A stretch of DNA of 51,924 nucleotides from Chloroflexota bacterium (GCA_016838895.1 JAEKNU010000027.1:1-51924); one strand, 5' to 3'; shown: positions 32,932 through 41,539, counted from the first letter of the stretch. Program-made: numbers and translations. Notes: a model not told the origin generated them from the sequence alone.

Positions 32932-33905
32932 AAAGAATTCAGGAATCTGCATTCCCCGTTATAGCTCGCAGCCATCCTGGCAGTACCGGAAAAAACAACG
33001 AGGATCGTTTTGCTGTCTCAGCATATCAATCTGAACGACATCCTCACATACCGGTACTCGTGGCAGTAATCTCTGATGGTATTGGCGGGCATCGAGGCGG
33101 CGAAATTGCGTCAGAAATGTCTGTAAATCATGTAACTCAATTTCTTGCGCAAGGTGACATTCACACGCCGTTGAAATCACTGTGCGAATCCATAAAATTC
33201 GCCAGTAATAAAATTTTTCAGGATGCCGAATCTGAAAATGGAATTCGTGGTATGGGGGCAACGGTTGCTGCAACCTGGATTATTGGAAAACGTCTTTACA
33301 CATCCCATGTAGGCGATTCACGTATTTATCTCATCCGCGACCATCATATTCATCAGCTCTCTCTGGATCATAGCTGGGTGCAGGAAGCCATTGATTTGGG
33401 GATTATTGAGGAATCCGAAGCCAAACGTCACCCGAATGCGCATGTCATTCGCCGCTACTTAGGCAGCCCTCAACCACCTGATGTTGACCAGCGTTTGTTT
33501 TACATTGATCATCAACCGGATAACATCGCCCTGCAAAATCAGGGGTTTCCTCTTTTACCGGATGATCGCATTTTGTTAACCACCGACGGCATTACTGATT
33601 TAATCGTCAATAATGAATTGCTAGACCTGTTTGAAAATGGTGATATCGAGGAAGCTGTTTCCCGAACCATTGATCTGGCTAATCAACGCGGCGGTTATGA
33701 CAATCTCAGTATCATTGCCATAGAAATTCCCCCACAAAGCGTTGTTGGAAATTGGTTCAATGCCTATTGGCCAAAAATTTTGATGATCCTTGGACTGACC
33801 CTTTTATTATTACTACTAGGTAGCCTGATCTGGTTGATCAAGCTCAGTGTCTTTAGCCAGATGATACCCGAAAACACCCTTGAAATCCTTTCCCTTTTTC
33901 TCTGA
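32928..33905 (+). CDS. PP2C-type Ser/Thr protein phosphatase with membrane tail
   Basis: A 325-aa metal-dependent phosphatase. The PP2C motifs are visible: RSHPGSTGKNNEDRF near the start, AVISDGIGGHRGGEIAS (metal Asp), YTSHVGDSRIYLI, LLTTDGITDLI and GGYDNLSIIAIEI. A hydrophobic helix near residues 285-307 (ILMILGLTLLLLLLGSLIWLI, abbreviated) anchors the C-terminus. It should remove phosphate from Ser/Thr residues at the membrane. The partner gene upstream carries the phospho-threonine-binding FHA domain. No Hanks-type kinase is in the window, so the kinase of this circuit must be elsewhere. Confidence 0.93.
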   Translation: MKRIQESAFPVIARSHPGSTGKNNEDRFAVSAYQSERHPHIPVLVAVISDGIGGHRGGEIASEMSVNHVTQFLAQGDIHTPLKSLCESIKFASNKIFQDAESENGIRGMGATVAATWIIGKRLYTSHVGDSRIYLIRDHHIHQLSLDHSWVQEAIDLGIIEESEAKRHPNAHVIRRYLGSPQPPDVDQRLFYIDHQPDNIALQNQGFPLLPDDRILLTTDGITDLIVNNELLDLFENGDIEEAVSRTIDLANQRGGYDNLSIIAIEIPPQSVVGNWFNAYWPKILMILGLTLLLLLLGSLIWLIKLSVFSQMIPENTLEILSLFL

Positions 33906-33932
33906 TTTAAAATCATTTATGTATTTCAATCC

Positions 33933-33965
33933 GATAGCCTCACTTTGAGGTGGCTATCCATTTAA
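33933..33965 (+). terminator. Probable terminator of the FHA/PP2C operon
   Basis: GATAGCC (33933-33939) pairs with GGCTATC (33952-33958), with inner TCA/TGA pairs and a bulge, followed by a modest T-run. It lies 28 bp after the PP2C stop. Confidence 0.6.
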
Positions 33966-33970
33966 AATTA

Positions 33971-33999
33971 AATTCATCCCCAGCAACTGGGGATGAATT
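33971..33999. repeat. Perfect hairpin, REP- or terminator-like
   Basis: Perfect 13-bp arms AATTCATCCCCAG and CTGGGGATGAATT enclose CAA. It sits between convergent genes. No T-run follows, so it may be a palindromic repeat or a bidirectional terminator. Confidence 0.7.
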
Positions 34000-34009
34000 G
34001 CCTATTTTC

Positions 34010-34040
34010 TGTGGATAACGCTACAAATTCCTGTGGATAA
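34010..34040. promoter_or_regulatory. Pair of perfect DnaA-box sequences
   Basis: TGTGGATAA occurs at 34010-34018 and 34032-34040, in the same orientation and 22 bp apart (two helical turns). Its complement TTATCCACA is the consensus DnaA box. The pair sits in a convergent intergenic gap. No dnaA, dnaN or AT-rich unwinding element is nearby, so this is not an origin on present evidence. Confidence 0.5.
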
Positions 34041-34049
34041 CTTCGTAAA

Positions 34050-34925
34050 TCAGTTGATAACGCCGCCAGCTTTCGCTCGTTCAATGACCCTTTCAGCGTT
34101 GCGCACGATGGCTAAATCCACCATTTTTCCCTGCATCGCAAAAACACCATCCCCGTGAGCGACATGTTCAACATAGGCATTCAAAATGAGCTGTGCATCA
34201 TTTACTTGCTTTTCTGTGGGATTAAATATTTGTTGTACCAAATCAATTTGGGCAGGATGAATAACTTGTTTGCCCTGATATCCCAGCAATAATCCCTGCC
34301 GTGAATCAACTTCAAGTCGTTCCATATCCTGAAAATCAGGACAAATCTGATCTATGGCCTGTAAGCCAAAGGCTGCCGCGTGCAAGACAACCGCAGAACG
34401 TGCATGCAGCAGCTCTGTGCCTTCAGGTGTACGCTGAACGCCCAAACTTGCAGCAAGGTCTTCTGAACCAAAGACCAATGCTCGCAGACGTTCATCCGCT
34501 GCACAAAATTGTGCCAGGTTTACAATAGCCCGTGCACTTTCAATTTGAGCAATAAGGACAATCGAACCCGCTTTCCAGCCATTTTCATCTTCATACATTG
34601 ATATTTGTCGGCTGACCCATTGCAATGAGCCGGCTGATTCAACCTTGGGGACAATGATGCCATCCGGATGTGCCGGTAAAATGACCGCCAGATCGTCACT
34701 GGCATACGGAGACTGCACTGGATTAATACGCACCAGACGTTCCCGTGACTCGAATGTCAGTGTGGCTAAAGCTTCAGCACTGGTTTTTCGTGCATTTTCC
34801 TTATCATTCACCGTTATGCTGTCTTCCAGATCCATACAAACAGAATCCACCGTTTGTTGGGCGGCTTTGATAATTTTATGCATGTCATTACCGGGTGTAT
34901 ACAAAATGGCTCTTCGTGATCGCAT
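34050..34925 (-). CDS. CitE-like HpcH/HpaI-family lyase
   Basis: A 291-aa TIM-barrel protein of the citrate lyase beta/malyl-CoA lyase family. It cleaves or forms C-C bonds of CoA-linked or free acyl substrates using Mg2+. Visible motifs are RRAILYTPGNDMHK at the start, CMDLEDSI near residue 30, LVRINP near 76, PKVESAG near 112, and VLIAQIESARAIVNL with the metal-binding Glu. No citD or citF genes are adjacent, so it is a stand-alone CitE-like protein, not part of citrate lyase. AGAGGA precedes the ATG. It is transcribed alone. Confidence 0.88.
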   Translation of the reverse strand: MRSRRAILYTPGNDMHKIIKAAQQTVDSVCMDLEDSITVNDKENARKTSAEALATLTFESRERLVRINPVQSPYASDDLAVILPAHPDGIIVPKVESAGSLQWVSRQISMYEDENGWKAGSIVLIAQIESARAIVNLAQFCAADERLRALVFGSEDLAASLGVQRTPEGTELLHARSAVVLHAAAFGLQAIDQICPDFQDMERLEVDSRQGLLLGYQGKQVIHPAQIDLVQQIFNPTEKQVNDAQLILNAYVEHVAHGDGVFAMQGKMVDLAIVRNAERVIERAKAGGVIN

Positions 34926-35017
34926 AGGGTCCTCTTTCTATAAAACGTGATTAATATATGCATGTAGTATAATCTCAAACAGAGTCGGCTACAATTATTT
35001 TTTTAGAGGGTAATCCA

Positions 35018-35650
35018 ATGATTGAAGAAATCCACCAAACAGCCACGCAAAATTTACCAGAAACATATCAATCGATTGAGGTGATTGACATCGCCAAGCA
35101 AACCGGATTGGTCATTGGTATGAACGTGGTGGGATTACTGCTATTCTTTGGCTCATATTGGATTTTCTTCCAATTGATAAGCCTGATAAGGTCAGTAGAT
35201 GTAATACCCATTTTCGAGGTCGCAGGTTTATCTCAGATATTAATTATATTGCTGGGCGGTATTCTATTTATTGTCGCTTTGGTGATCCTTCATGAAGCTG
35301 TTCATGGCTTATTCTTCAGATTGTTTACCGGAAGCAAACCCAAATTTGCTTTCAAGCTTAGTTATGCCTACGCTGCTGCCCCGGATTGGTATATTCGGCG
35401 CAATGCATATCTGGTAATTGGAGCAGCTCCTGTTGTTTTGATTACTATTGTGGGTCTGATCTGCTGCTGCTTTGTACCGCAATCCTGGCTGGCTGCCCTG
35501 ATTCTATTCATCAGCCTCAATTTTTCCAGCTCAGTGGGTGATCTGTACGTACTCTTGCGTTTATTCAGCTTATCCCAGGATATTTACATCCGGGATGAAG
35601 GTGATAAGATGACGTTTTATAAAATGGTTTTCGAAGATATTCCCCTATAA
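35018..35650 (+). CDS. DUF3267-family putative membrane metalloprotease
   Basis: A 210-aa protein with four or five membrane helices and the zinc-protease motif HEAVH at residues 92-96 in LHEAVHGLFF. A conserved region (PKFAFKLSYAYAAAPDWYIRRNAYLVIGAAPV, abbreviated) follows, as in DUF3267 proteins. The HExxH suggests an intramembrane or membrane-associated peptidase, but activity is unproven for the family as far as I know. AGAGGG lies before the ATG. It stands alone between citE-like and ROK genes. Confidence 0.82.
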   Translation: MIEEIHQTATQNLPETYQSIEVIDIAKQTGLVIGMNVVGLLLFFGSYWIFFQLISLIRSVDVIPIFEVAGLSQILIILLGGILFIVALVILHEAVHGLFFRLFTGSKPKFAFKLSYAYAAAPDWYIRRNAYLVIGAAPVVLITIVGLICCCFVPQSWLAALILFISLNFSSSVGDLYVLLRLFSLSQDIYIRDEGDKMTFYKMVFEDIPL

Positions 35651-35683
35651 ATTAACTCAATGCCTAACAAAAATGAAAGCTGC

Positions 35684-35734
35684 TTGACTTTGAATGTCGT
35701 TTTTTATATACTTATTTACAGTTAGTAAGTAACT
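35684..35734 (+). promoter_or_regulatory. Promoter of the ROK operon with downstream palindrome
   Basis: TTGACT (35684-35689) and TATACT (35707-35712) are separated by exactly 17 bp. The inverted repeat AGTTA-GTAAG-TAACT (35720-35734) begins right at the expected start site and is a candidate operator for the ROK regulator encoded next. Confidence 0.7.
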
Positions 35735-35770
35735 TTATTCGGTATATACCCCGCTATTGGAGCTTGACTT

Positions 35771-36973
35771 ATGTCATTGCAGCAAGTCCATAAATCTAAA
35801 ACCATTGCTCAAGCTGATATGCGCAATATCAACCGCTCCGCTGTGCTGGAATTTTTACGGCAAACAAAGTTGACATCCCGCACGGAGATCGCCAAACAAC
35901 TGCAGATCAGCATGCCAACTGCCATGCGCATCATTGAACAACTCGTCGAAGAAGGCCTGGTGATTTACACCGGTGAAAAGGAAAGCGGCAAAGGACGTTC
36001 ACGGAACTTGCTTTCCCTCAATACAGAAAATAACCTGGTGGTCGGCATCAACCTAAGCGGAAGCCAATTGGAAGGCTGCATCGCTACCATTGGCGGGGAT
36101 ATCATTCAACTTTTTAACGAGCCTGTTACTTGGAAAACTGCTGAAGATAATTTCCAGTTCCTTGTCCATTTCATTGAGCAAATATTACAGCATCCATTGC
36201 AGAACGAGCAACGTATTTTGGGCATTGCCATTGCAGTACCAGGATTCATCGACAGACTGACTGGAAATATTCGAGTAGCTCCCAGCCTGGATTGGTATAA
36301 TTTACCCCTTCAATCCAGGTTGGAGCCTCTTTTTGACTTACCGCTGGTGATAGAAAATGATGTCAATCTGGCGATTCTGGGTGAGTACTGGTTCGGTGCT
36401 GCCGGAGGGGTTGATGATGTGGTCATGCTGCTGGTTGGCACTGGTATTGGTGCTGGCATCCTATTGGACGGCAAACTTCATCGCGGATTCCATGGTGCCT
36501 CAGGTGAAGTTGGATATCTGCTTCCTGATATTCATTCGCTCAATCAAAAATATCCCGGATTTGGCGCACTGGAATTAATGACCTCGGAAGAAGGTATAGT
36601 CTCCCGTGCCAAGGCAAAATGCCAGCAGTACGGCTTATTAATAAAAGAAAATTTTTCTTCAGACACTGTTTTTGAAGCTGCCCGCGAAGGTGAAGGCTGG
36701 GCATTGGAAGTCGTCGCAGGCACAGTAGATTACCTCAGTATGGCGATTGCTAATATTTCAGTTTGTTTTGACCCTGAGCTTATCTTGTTGGGCGGACATA
36801 TTGCCAGTGCAGCCGATTTATTGCTTGTCCCCATTCAAAACCGTTTACAAGGGGTTATTCCACACATCCCACGGATTGAGAAGTCTCAATTAAACAGTCA
36901 GGCTGTTCTTCTGGGCAGTGTCGTGCTTACCTTCCAGAAAGTAACCGAATACTCAAAAGTGTTCACTGCCTGA
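35771..36973 (+). CDS. ROK-family transcriptional regulator (NagC/XylR type)
   Basis: A 400-aa repressor with an N-terminal winged helix (LTSRTEIAKQLQISMPTAMRIIEQLVEEGLVI, abbreviated; residues 30-65) and a sugar-kinase-like ROK domain (AVPGFIDRLTGNIRVAPSLDW, VIENDVNLAILGEYWFGA, LVGTGIGAGILLDGKLHRG). The usual zinc-binding cysteines of ROK proteins (CxCGxxGCLE) are absent; the segment reads GFGALELM. It is the first gene of the operon and GGAG precedes its ATG. It likely represses its own operon until an amino-sugar-derived ligand binds, given the NagB gene at the operon end. Confidence 0.92.
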   Translation: MSLQQVHKSKTIAQADMRNINRSAVLEFLRQTKLTSRTEIAKQLQISMPTAMRIIEQLVEEGLVIYTGEKESGKGRSRNLLSLNTENNLVVGINLSGSQLEGCIATIGGDIIQLFNEPVTWKTAEDNFQFLVHFIEQILQHPLQNEQRILGIAIAVPGFIDRLTGNIRVAPSLDWYNLPLQSRLEPLFDLPLVIENDVNLAILGEYWFGAAGGVDDVVMLLVGTGIGAGILLDGKLHRGFHGASGEVGYLLPDIHSLNQKYPGFGALELMTSEEGIVSRAKAKCQQYGLLIKENFSSDTVFEAAREGEGWALEVVAGTVDYLSMAIANISVCFDPELILLGGHIASAADLLLVPIQNRLQGVIPHIPRIEKSQLNSQAVLLGSVVLTFQKVTEYSKVFTA

Positions 36974-37023
36974 TTGCTACGATTCACAGGTTTTTTCGCC
37001 TTTACCTGAAAAGGAGAAATTCC

Positions 37024-38172
37024 ATGAAAAACAACCTCAAATTCAATCAATCACTGCTGGATTGTCACATACATTACCCAGACATGCACATGAAGGACAG
37101 CTTAATCAAAGCATGTGACGCACTGGGCATCCAGAGATTGAATATCGTTTGCACACCTCATCAGCAGCGTCTTAGTCTGGTGCCGGATGCGTTGCATCTC
37201 AAGGACCATTTTCCTGATCGTGTGTTCGTTTTTGGCGGATTGGATATCTCTGCTTATTTTCGTGAACCACAACGAGCTGGTGAAATTCTGGCTGAAAATG
37301 TCACCTTTCTTTCTCAAATGGGTTGTGATGGCATTAAGATGATCGAGGGCAAGCCTGAAATGCGAAAAATGCTGCCCATCCCGGATTTTGACAGTGATAT
37401 TCTTGCTCCGTATTGGCAAAAAATGGACGAATTGCAAATGCCGCTGCTCATGCATCTCAATGACCCCGAAGAATTCTGGAATGCAGAACTGGTTCCCCAT
37501 TGGGCCATTGAACGCGGTTGGTTTTATGGGGATGGTACTTTTGTCAATAACGAAGATCAGTATCAACAAATGCTCAATGTGCTACAACGCCACCCTTCCT
37601 TGAAGGTGATTTTTGCTCATTTCTTTTTCCTTTCCAAACAATTACCACGCCTGGCAGCATTTCTGGATGAATTTCCGAATATGCATATTGATCTCGTACC
37701 TGGTATCGAAATGTATCAAAATTTCAGCGCTGATGCGCAGGCGGCCCGTGATTTCTTTATCAAATATCAGGACCGCATCCTCTTCGGCACAGATATCGGT
37801 GCCAAAGCACTGCTGGCTACCCCCGAAAAAGGCATTGAATTACAGGAAAGCAGCGAGCGCGTAAACCTCATTCGTCATTTTCTGGAAACAGAGGGCGCAT
37901 TTGATTTGACACCTCAGAGTGGCTTTTTGTTTGGCAAGCCCAATGAATCCTTTACAGGTATTGCTTTGCCAGAAAACGTTTTAGAGAAAATTTATTTCCA
38001 GAATTTTGAAAAATTTGTTACTAAAAAGCCCAAACCGATTAACAAAGAACTGGTCATTGCATTTTGTATGCAGCTTGAACAGATGATTAAGATTCAAGGG
38101 TCCAGTCAACCCGGCATACCGGGAGACCCATATGTAGCACAGAAAATTCGTAATTACTTCCAAACAGTGTGA
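37024..38172 (+). CDS. Amidohydrolase-2-family metal-dependent hydrolase
   Basis: A 382-aa TIM-barrel hydrolase of the COG2159/amidohydrolase-2 type. Metal ligands appear as His15-x-His17 in LLDCHIHYP, His in MPLLMHLNDPEEF, His in VIFAHFFFLS and Asp in ILFGTDIGAKA. It is not the NagA type of N-acetylglucosamine-6-phosphate deacetylase. Related enzymes are decarboxylases, lactonases and hydratases, so the reaction could be lactone or amide hydrolysis of a sugar derivative. AAGGAG precedes the ATG. It lies 50 bp after the ROK gene and 36 bp before the transporter gene. Confidence 0.85.
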   Translation: MKNNLKFNQSLLDCHIHYPDMHMKDSLIKACDALGIQRLNIVCTPHQQRLSLVPDALHLKDHFPDRVFVFGGLDISAYFREPQRAGEILAENVTFLSQMGCDGIKMIEGKPEMRKMLPIPDFDSDILAPYWQKMDELQMPLLMHLNDPEEFWNAELVPHWAIERGWFYGDGTFVNNEDQYQQMLNVLQRHPSLKVIFAHFFFLSKQLPRLAAFLDEFPNMHIDLVPGIEMYQNFSADAQAARDFFIKYQDRILFGTDIGAKALLATPEKGIELQESSERVNLIRHFLETEGAFDLTPQSGFLFGKPNESFTGIALPENVLEKIYFQNFEKFVTKKPKPINKELVIAFCMQLEQMIKIQGSSQPGIPGDPYVAQKIRNYFQTV

Positions 38173-38208
38173 TTTTTTAGCCTTCAGGTTGTTAGTAGGA
38201 GAGCCAAC

Positions 38209-39546
38209 ATGAAACAGATTAAAAAATGGCAAGAACCGATTTATGCAATCGGCGGATTTGGTCCGGGATTTCTCTATCAATTAGTGATTACCTATCTATT
38301 GTATTATTACCGGCCGGCACAAAGCCTGCTGGAAACCGGTGCGGTCATCCTGGTACCCGCCGCCGGATATGCCATTGGCATGTTCATTGCCCGTGCATTG
38401 GATGGCCTGATTGACTTACCCATTGCCAGTTGGACGGATAATATGAAATCACGTTGGGGACGTCGCAGACCATTGATGGCGCTTGGGCTGATCCCTACGG
38501 CAATCTCCTTCGTTCTGCTCTGGTATCCACCCATTACCGGGAACTCCCTGGGAGCAAATGGTCATTGGGGTAATACCATGTATGTAGTAGTGATGAGTTC
38601 CATATTCTTCTTCTGCTATACCCTGATCACCGTACCCTACCTGGCCAGCCTTTCCGAAATTGTCAAAGACGAGCAGTCTCGCGTACGTGTGGCCAGTTGG
38701 CAGACGTTTTTTAACACGGCCGGTTATGTGCTGATTTACGTGCTGGCACCGATCCTCTTTGATAAATTTGGTTTCCGTGCCACCACCTGGATGTTATTGC
38801 CTTCTATTCTCTCCTTTATCGGCCCTATTCTGGTCATCAAAGAAGGCTCAACGAAAACAGAGGATCAATCCCAAGAACAGCAAAGCCTGGAAGCCGATAT
38901 GAATATCTGGGAAAGTGTGCGCATGACGCTGCAGAACAGGACTTTCCGTATTTACATCGCTGCGTTGGCTACTTTCTTCTTTGGATTACAATTTTTCCTG
39001 GGTGGTATCGCCTTTATGGCATTGGATATGATGGATCTCAGCCAATCCCAATTGGGTACCATGAACGCTGCAGCCTTTGCACCGGTACCCATCATGCTGC
39101 TGCTCTTTAACTGGCTCAGCAAGAAGAAGGGTGTCAAATGGGCTTTTCGCCTGGCACTATTGATTTTTGCCGGAGTGATGCTCTGTTTCCCCCTGGCTTC
39201 AGCCCAATTCAATTTGCCGCTCTCCCCCTATCTAATCGGTATCATTTTAGGCGGTATTGGCAGCTTCTCCATCGGTGTGTTTTTTACCATACCGTACGCC
39301 TTTCCCTCCCATATTGCGGCCGTTGAAGCCCAGGAAACCGGTAAAGACCGTGCAGGAATGTATTTTGCCGTTCAGGGACTTATCAATCAATTCGTTGGCA
39401 GCCTGGCCGGATCCATTCTCGTAGTGGTACTTTCATTTCAATCCGGCGTTATGTGGATTGGACCCATTGCCGGCCTGGCCTGTATCGCTGCATTTTTCCT
39501 GATTAAACCCTATCCATTAGGACAACCCATCAAAGCAACATCCTGA
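38209..39546 (+). CDS. GPH-family (MelB-like) sugar:cation symporter
   Basis: A 445-aa transporter with 12 predicted helices, of the glycoside-pentoside-hexuronide family within MFS. Family traits visible are ARALDGLIDLPIASWTDNMKSRWGRRRPLM between helices 2 and 3 (abbreviated) and KDRAGMYFAVQGLINQ near helix 10. It probably co-imports a sugar, glycoside or uronide with Na+ or H+. TAGGAGAG precedes the ATG. It lies in the ROK-amidohydrolase-NagB operon and is the only transporter there, so it should bring in the operon's substrate unphosphorylated. Confidence 0.92.
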   Translation: MKQIKKWQEPIYAIGGFGPGFLYQLVITYLLYYYRPAQSLLETGAVILVPAAGYAIGMFIARALDGLIDLPIASWTDNMKSRWGRRRPLMALGLIPTAISFVLLWYPPITGNSLGANGHWGNTMYVVVMSSIFFFCYTLITVPYLASLSEIVKDEQSRVRVASWQTFFNTAGYVLIYVLAPILFDKFGFRATTWMLLPSILSFIGPILVIKEGSTKTEDQSQEQQSLEADMNIWESVRMTLQNRTFRIYIAALATFFFGLQFFLGGIAFMALDMMDLSQSQLGTMNAAAFAPVPIMLLLFNWLSKKKGVKWAFRLALLIFAGVMLCFPLASAQFNLPLSPYLIGIILGGIGSFSIGVFFTIPYAFPSHIAAVEAQETGKDRAGMYFAVQGLINQFVGSLAGSILVVVLSFQSGVMWIGPIAGLACIAAFFLIKPYPLGQPIKATS

Positions 39547-39604
39547 ATGCGAACTTGCAAACAAAGTAACTTTCATTAAGGAAAACATTAATTGGTAGCA
39601 ACAC

Positions 39605-40330
39605 ATGAATATTATTATTAAGAATAATGCATTTGAAATCAATGAATATGCAGCCAGCATGGTAGCAGCATACGTACATAACAACCCACAGCGCGTTTTG
39701 GTTTTTCCCACTGGCAATACACCGCTTGGATTATATAAAAACCTGAATGGCTTGGTTGCCCGCAAAGAACTGAGTTTCTCATCCTCCTATCTGTTGGAAT
39801 TGGATGAATATCTGGGCATCGCCGCGCATGATCAAAGAAATCTCTTTCAATGGTTGAAACGTTCATTTATTGATCAGGTAGATTTCCCTGAAGACCATTT
39901 ATACCGATTCCAGGCCGATGCTGCGGATATTGATACTGAAACCCGCCGAATAGAACAGGTTATTAAGAAGCACAACGGAATCGGCTTACTGGTATTGGGC
40001 ATTGGTCCAAACGGACACCTTGGTTTCAATGAACCTGGCTCACCTTTTGATTCTCGCACCCGTGTCATTGACCTGACCCGCGCTTCTCTGGAAAGCAGTG
40101 CAAACTACTGGGGCGATATCTCGGTGGTACCCACCCAGGGACTCACCCTGGGCATGCAAACCCTCTCCGAAGCACAGCAAACCATCATGATCGTGACCGG
40201 AAAACACAAAGCAGACATTTTATACCAGATGATTAAAGGCGAAGTCACCCCGGATCTTCCGGCCAGCTTTCTGCGCACCATGAAAAACGTAACCATCCTG
40301 GCGGATAAAGACGCGGTATCGATGTTGTAA
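39605..40330 (+). CDS. nagB: Glucosamine-6-phosphate deaminase
   Basis: A 241-aa cytosolic enzyme that converts glucosamine-6-phosphate to fructose-6-phosphate and ammonia. Active-site residues correspond to E. coli NagB with a shift of five: Asp67 in LELDEYLG, His138 and Glu143 in GPNGHLGFNEPGS. FPTGNTPLGLY near residue 34 is the phosphate loop. Length is slightly shorter than E. coli NagB (266 aa) and matches Gram-positive forms. It closes the ROK operon. Without nagA or a kinase nearby, how its substrate is made is not evident from the operon. Confidence 0.94.
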   Translation: MNIIIKNNAFEINEYAASMVAAYVHNNPQRVLVFPTGNTPLGLYKNLNGLVARKELSFSSSYLLELDEYLGIAAHDQRNLFQWLKRSFIDQVDFPEDHLYRFQADAADIDTETRRIEQVIKKHNGIGLLVLGIGPNGHLGFNEPGSPFDSRTRVIDLTRASLESSANYWGDISVVPTQGLTLGMQTLSEAQQTIMIVTGKHKADILYQMIKGEVTPDLPASFLRTMKNVTILADKDAVSML

Positions 40331-40336
40331 AACCCC

Positions 40337-40368
40337 AACAGGCTGCCCGACTGGGCAGCCTGTTTTTA
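40337..40368 (+). terminator. Terminator of the ROK/nagB operon
   Basis: Perfect 12-bp arms AACAGGCTGCCC and GGGCAGCCTGTT with a GACT loop are followed by TTT. It lies 6 bp after the nagB stop. Confidence 0.92.
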
Positions 40369-40370
40369 TA

Positions 40371-40700
40371 TATCCTACTGTGTGGGCAAAAGATCGATTG
40401 TTACTGAGCCATATTGAAAGTCAGTCAGGTAATTTCTCTAAACTGACAGCATTATCTTTCGCCGATAATCTACCTTATGGCACATGTCGATTTCGCTTGA
40501 TCATCCCGTCAAAATATTTCTATGCATAAATAAACACCCAATAGCATGAAATAAGATCACGCTAATTTTCCTTTGAATTTATATAAACCTCTAATAAAAA
40601 TTCCCCTCTTTTCGCTTGTATTCCACATCCCAACCCTCTAAAATTAGAGTTATAGGGTCTTATCAGTATATTTTAAAGTTACTTGTCAAGTGAGGGAGAT
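40371..40700. other. Intergenic region upstream of degV
   Basis: This stretch of 330 bp holds no convincing gene. It contains the inverted repeat CTCTAA-AA-TTAGAG (40636-40649), flanked by ACCCT (40633) and AGGGT (40654), about 45-65 bp upstream of degV. This could be an operator or part of a leader; I cannot assign it. Confidence 0.4.
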
Positions 40701-41539
40701 ATGAGTATTTATATCGTTACCGACAGTACCAGTGATTTACCGCTGGATATCATTAACAAATACAACATCACAGTGATCCCCTGTTTCGTGAATATCAACG
40801 GGGAAAGCTATCTGGATGGCGTCGAAATCAGCCGCAAAGAATTTTATGAGCAATTACCGGATGCAAAGCAGCCCCCAACCACATCCGCCCTGGTCCAGGT
40901 GTATTCCTGCAAACCTATCAATCCCTGATTGAGCAGGGCGCCACGGCAATTTTTTCGATTCATATTACACAAAAATTTAGCAATATTTGCAATGTAGCTC
41001 GCCTGGCATCAGAGGAAATTCATGATGTGCCAGTACATGTCATTGATTCCGGCAATCTCACCATGGCGGAAGGGCTAATTGTTCTGGCAGCCGCCCAGGC
41101 TGCGCATTCAGGAGCCACTGAGCAGAAAATTCTAGATATCATAGAAAAAGCCATTGAAAAATCACAGGCTTACGCCAAACTGGATACGGTGGATTATTTG
41201 CAGCGTAGTGGCAGGCTTTCCAATATTCAACACGGCATTATCAGCTTGCTGGATATCAAACCAATTTTGAGAATGAACAACCATCTAGCCAAGATGGATA
41301 TTGTACGTACGCGTAAAAAGGCATTTGCTCGCGTGGTGGAGACGGCTAAACAAATGGCACCAAATGCCAGTTTGTTCGGCATCACCCATGCCAATGTACC
41401 TGAACAGGTTGAGGAACTCCTTAAACAACTCAAGGATGCCATTCCCAATCTCAAAGAACCAATGATCAGTGAAGTAACCCCTGCGCTGGGTACACATGTG
41501 GGGCCAGGTGCATTGTGTTTATCCTGGTTACCAGAATAA
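40701..41539 (+). pseudogene. DegV-family fatty-acid-binding protein, frameshifted
   Basis: The product is a DegV/FakB-like protein, a family whose members bind a fatty acid for phosphorylation by FakA. The frame opens at ATG 40701 (GAGGGAG upstream) with MSIYIVTDSTSDLPLDI and runs to PPTTSA, then goes out of frame and stops at 40928. Re-reading from CCT at 40889 restores PGPGVFLQTYQSLIEQGAT and continues to 41539 with VIDSGNLTMAEG, LDTVDYLQRSGRLS and GTHVGPGALCLSW. One missing base in the CCC run near 40888-40890 explains everything; the joined protein of about 279 residues has normal DegV length. This is either a real recent frameshift or a sequencing error. Confidence 0.85.

Noticed and set aside
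34010..34040. Replication origin
   Set aside because: Only two DnaA boxes, no dnaA/dnaN and no AT-rich unwinding element nearby.
34050..34925. Part of a citrate lyase operon
   Set aside because: No citC, citD, citF or citX neighbours; it is a stand-alone CitE-like gene.
35065..35080. Third copy of the LacI operator core (CAATCGATTG)
   Set aside because: Only 10 of 14 bases match fully and it is inside the DUF3267 coding sequence; likely chance.
40883..40904. Programmed frameshift in degV
   Set aside because: No X-XXY-YYZ slippery heptamer or downstream stimulator was seen. A one-base loss in a C-run is simpler.
40883..40928. TGA at 40926 in degV read as selenocysteine
   Set aside because: The downstream DegV homology lies in a different frame, so a base deletion explains it; there is no Cys position at this TGA.
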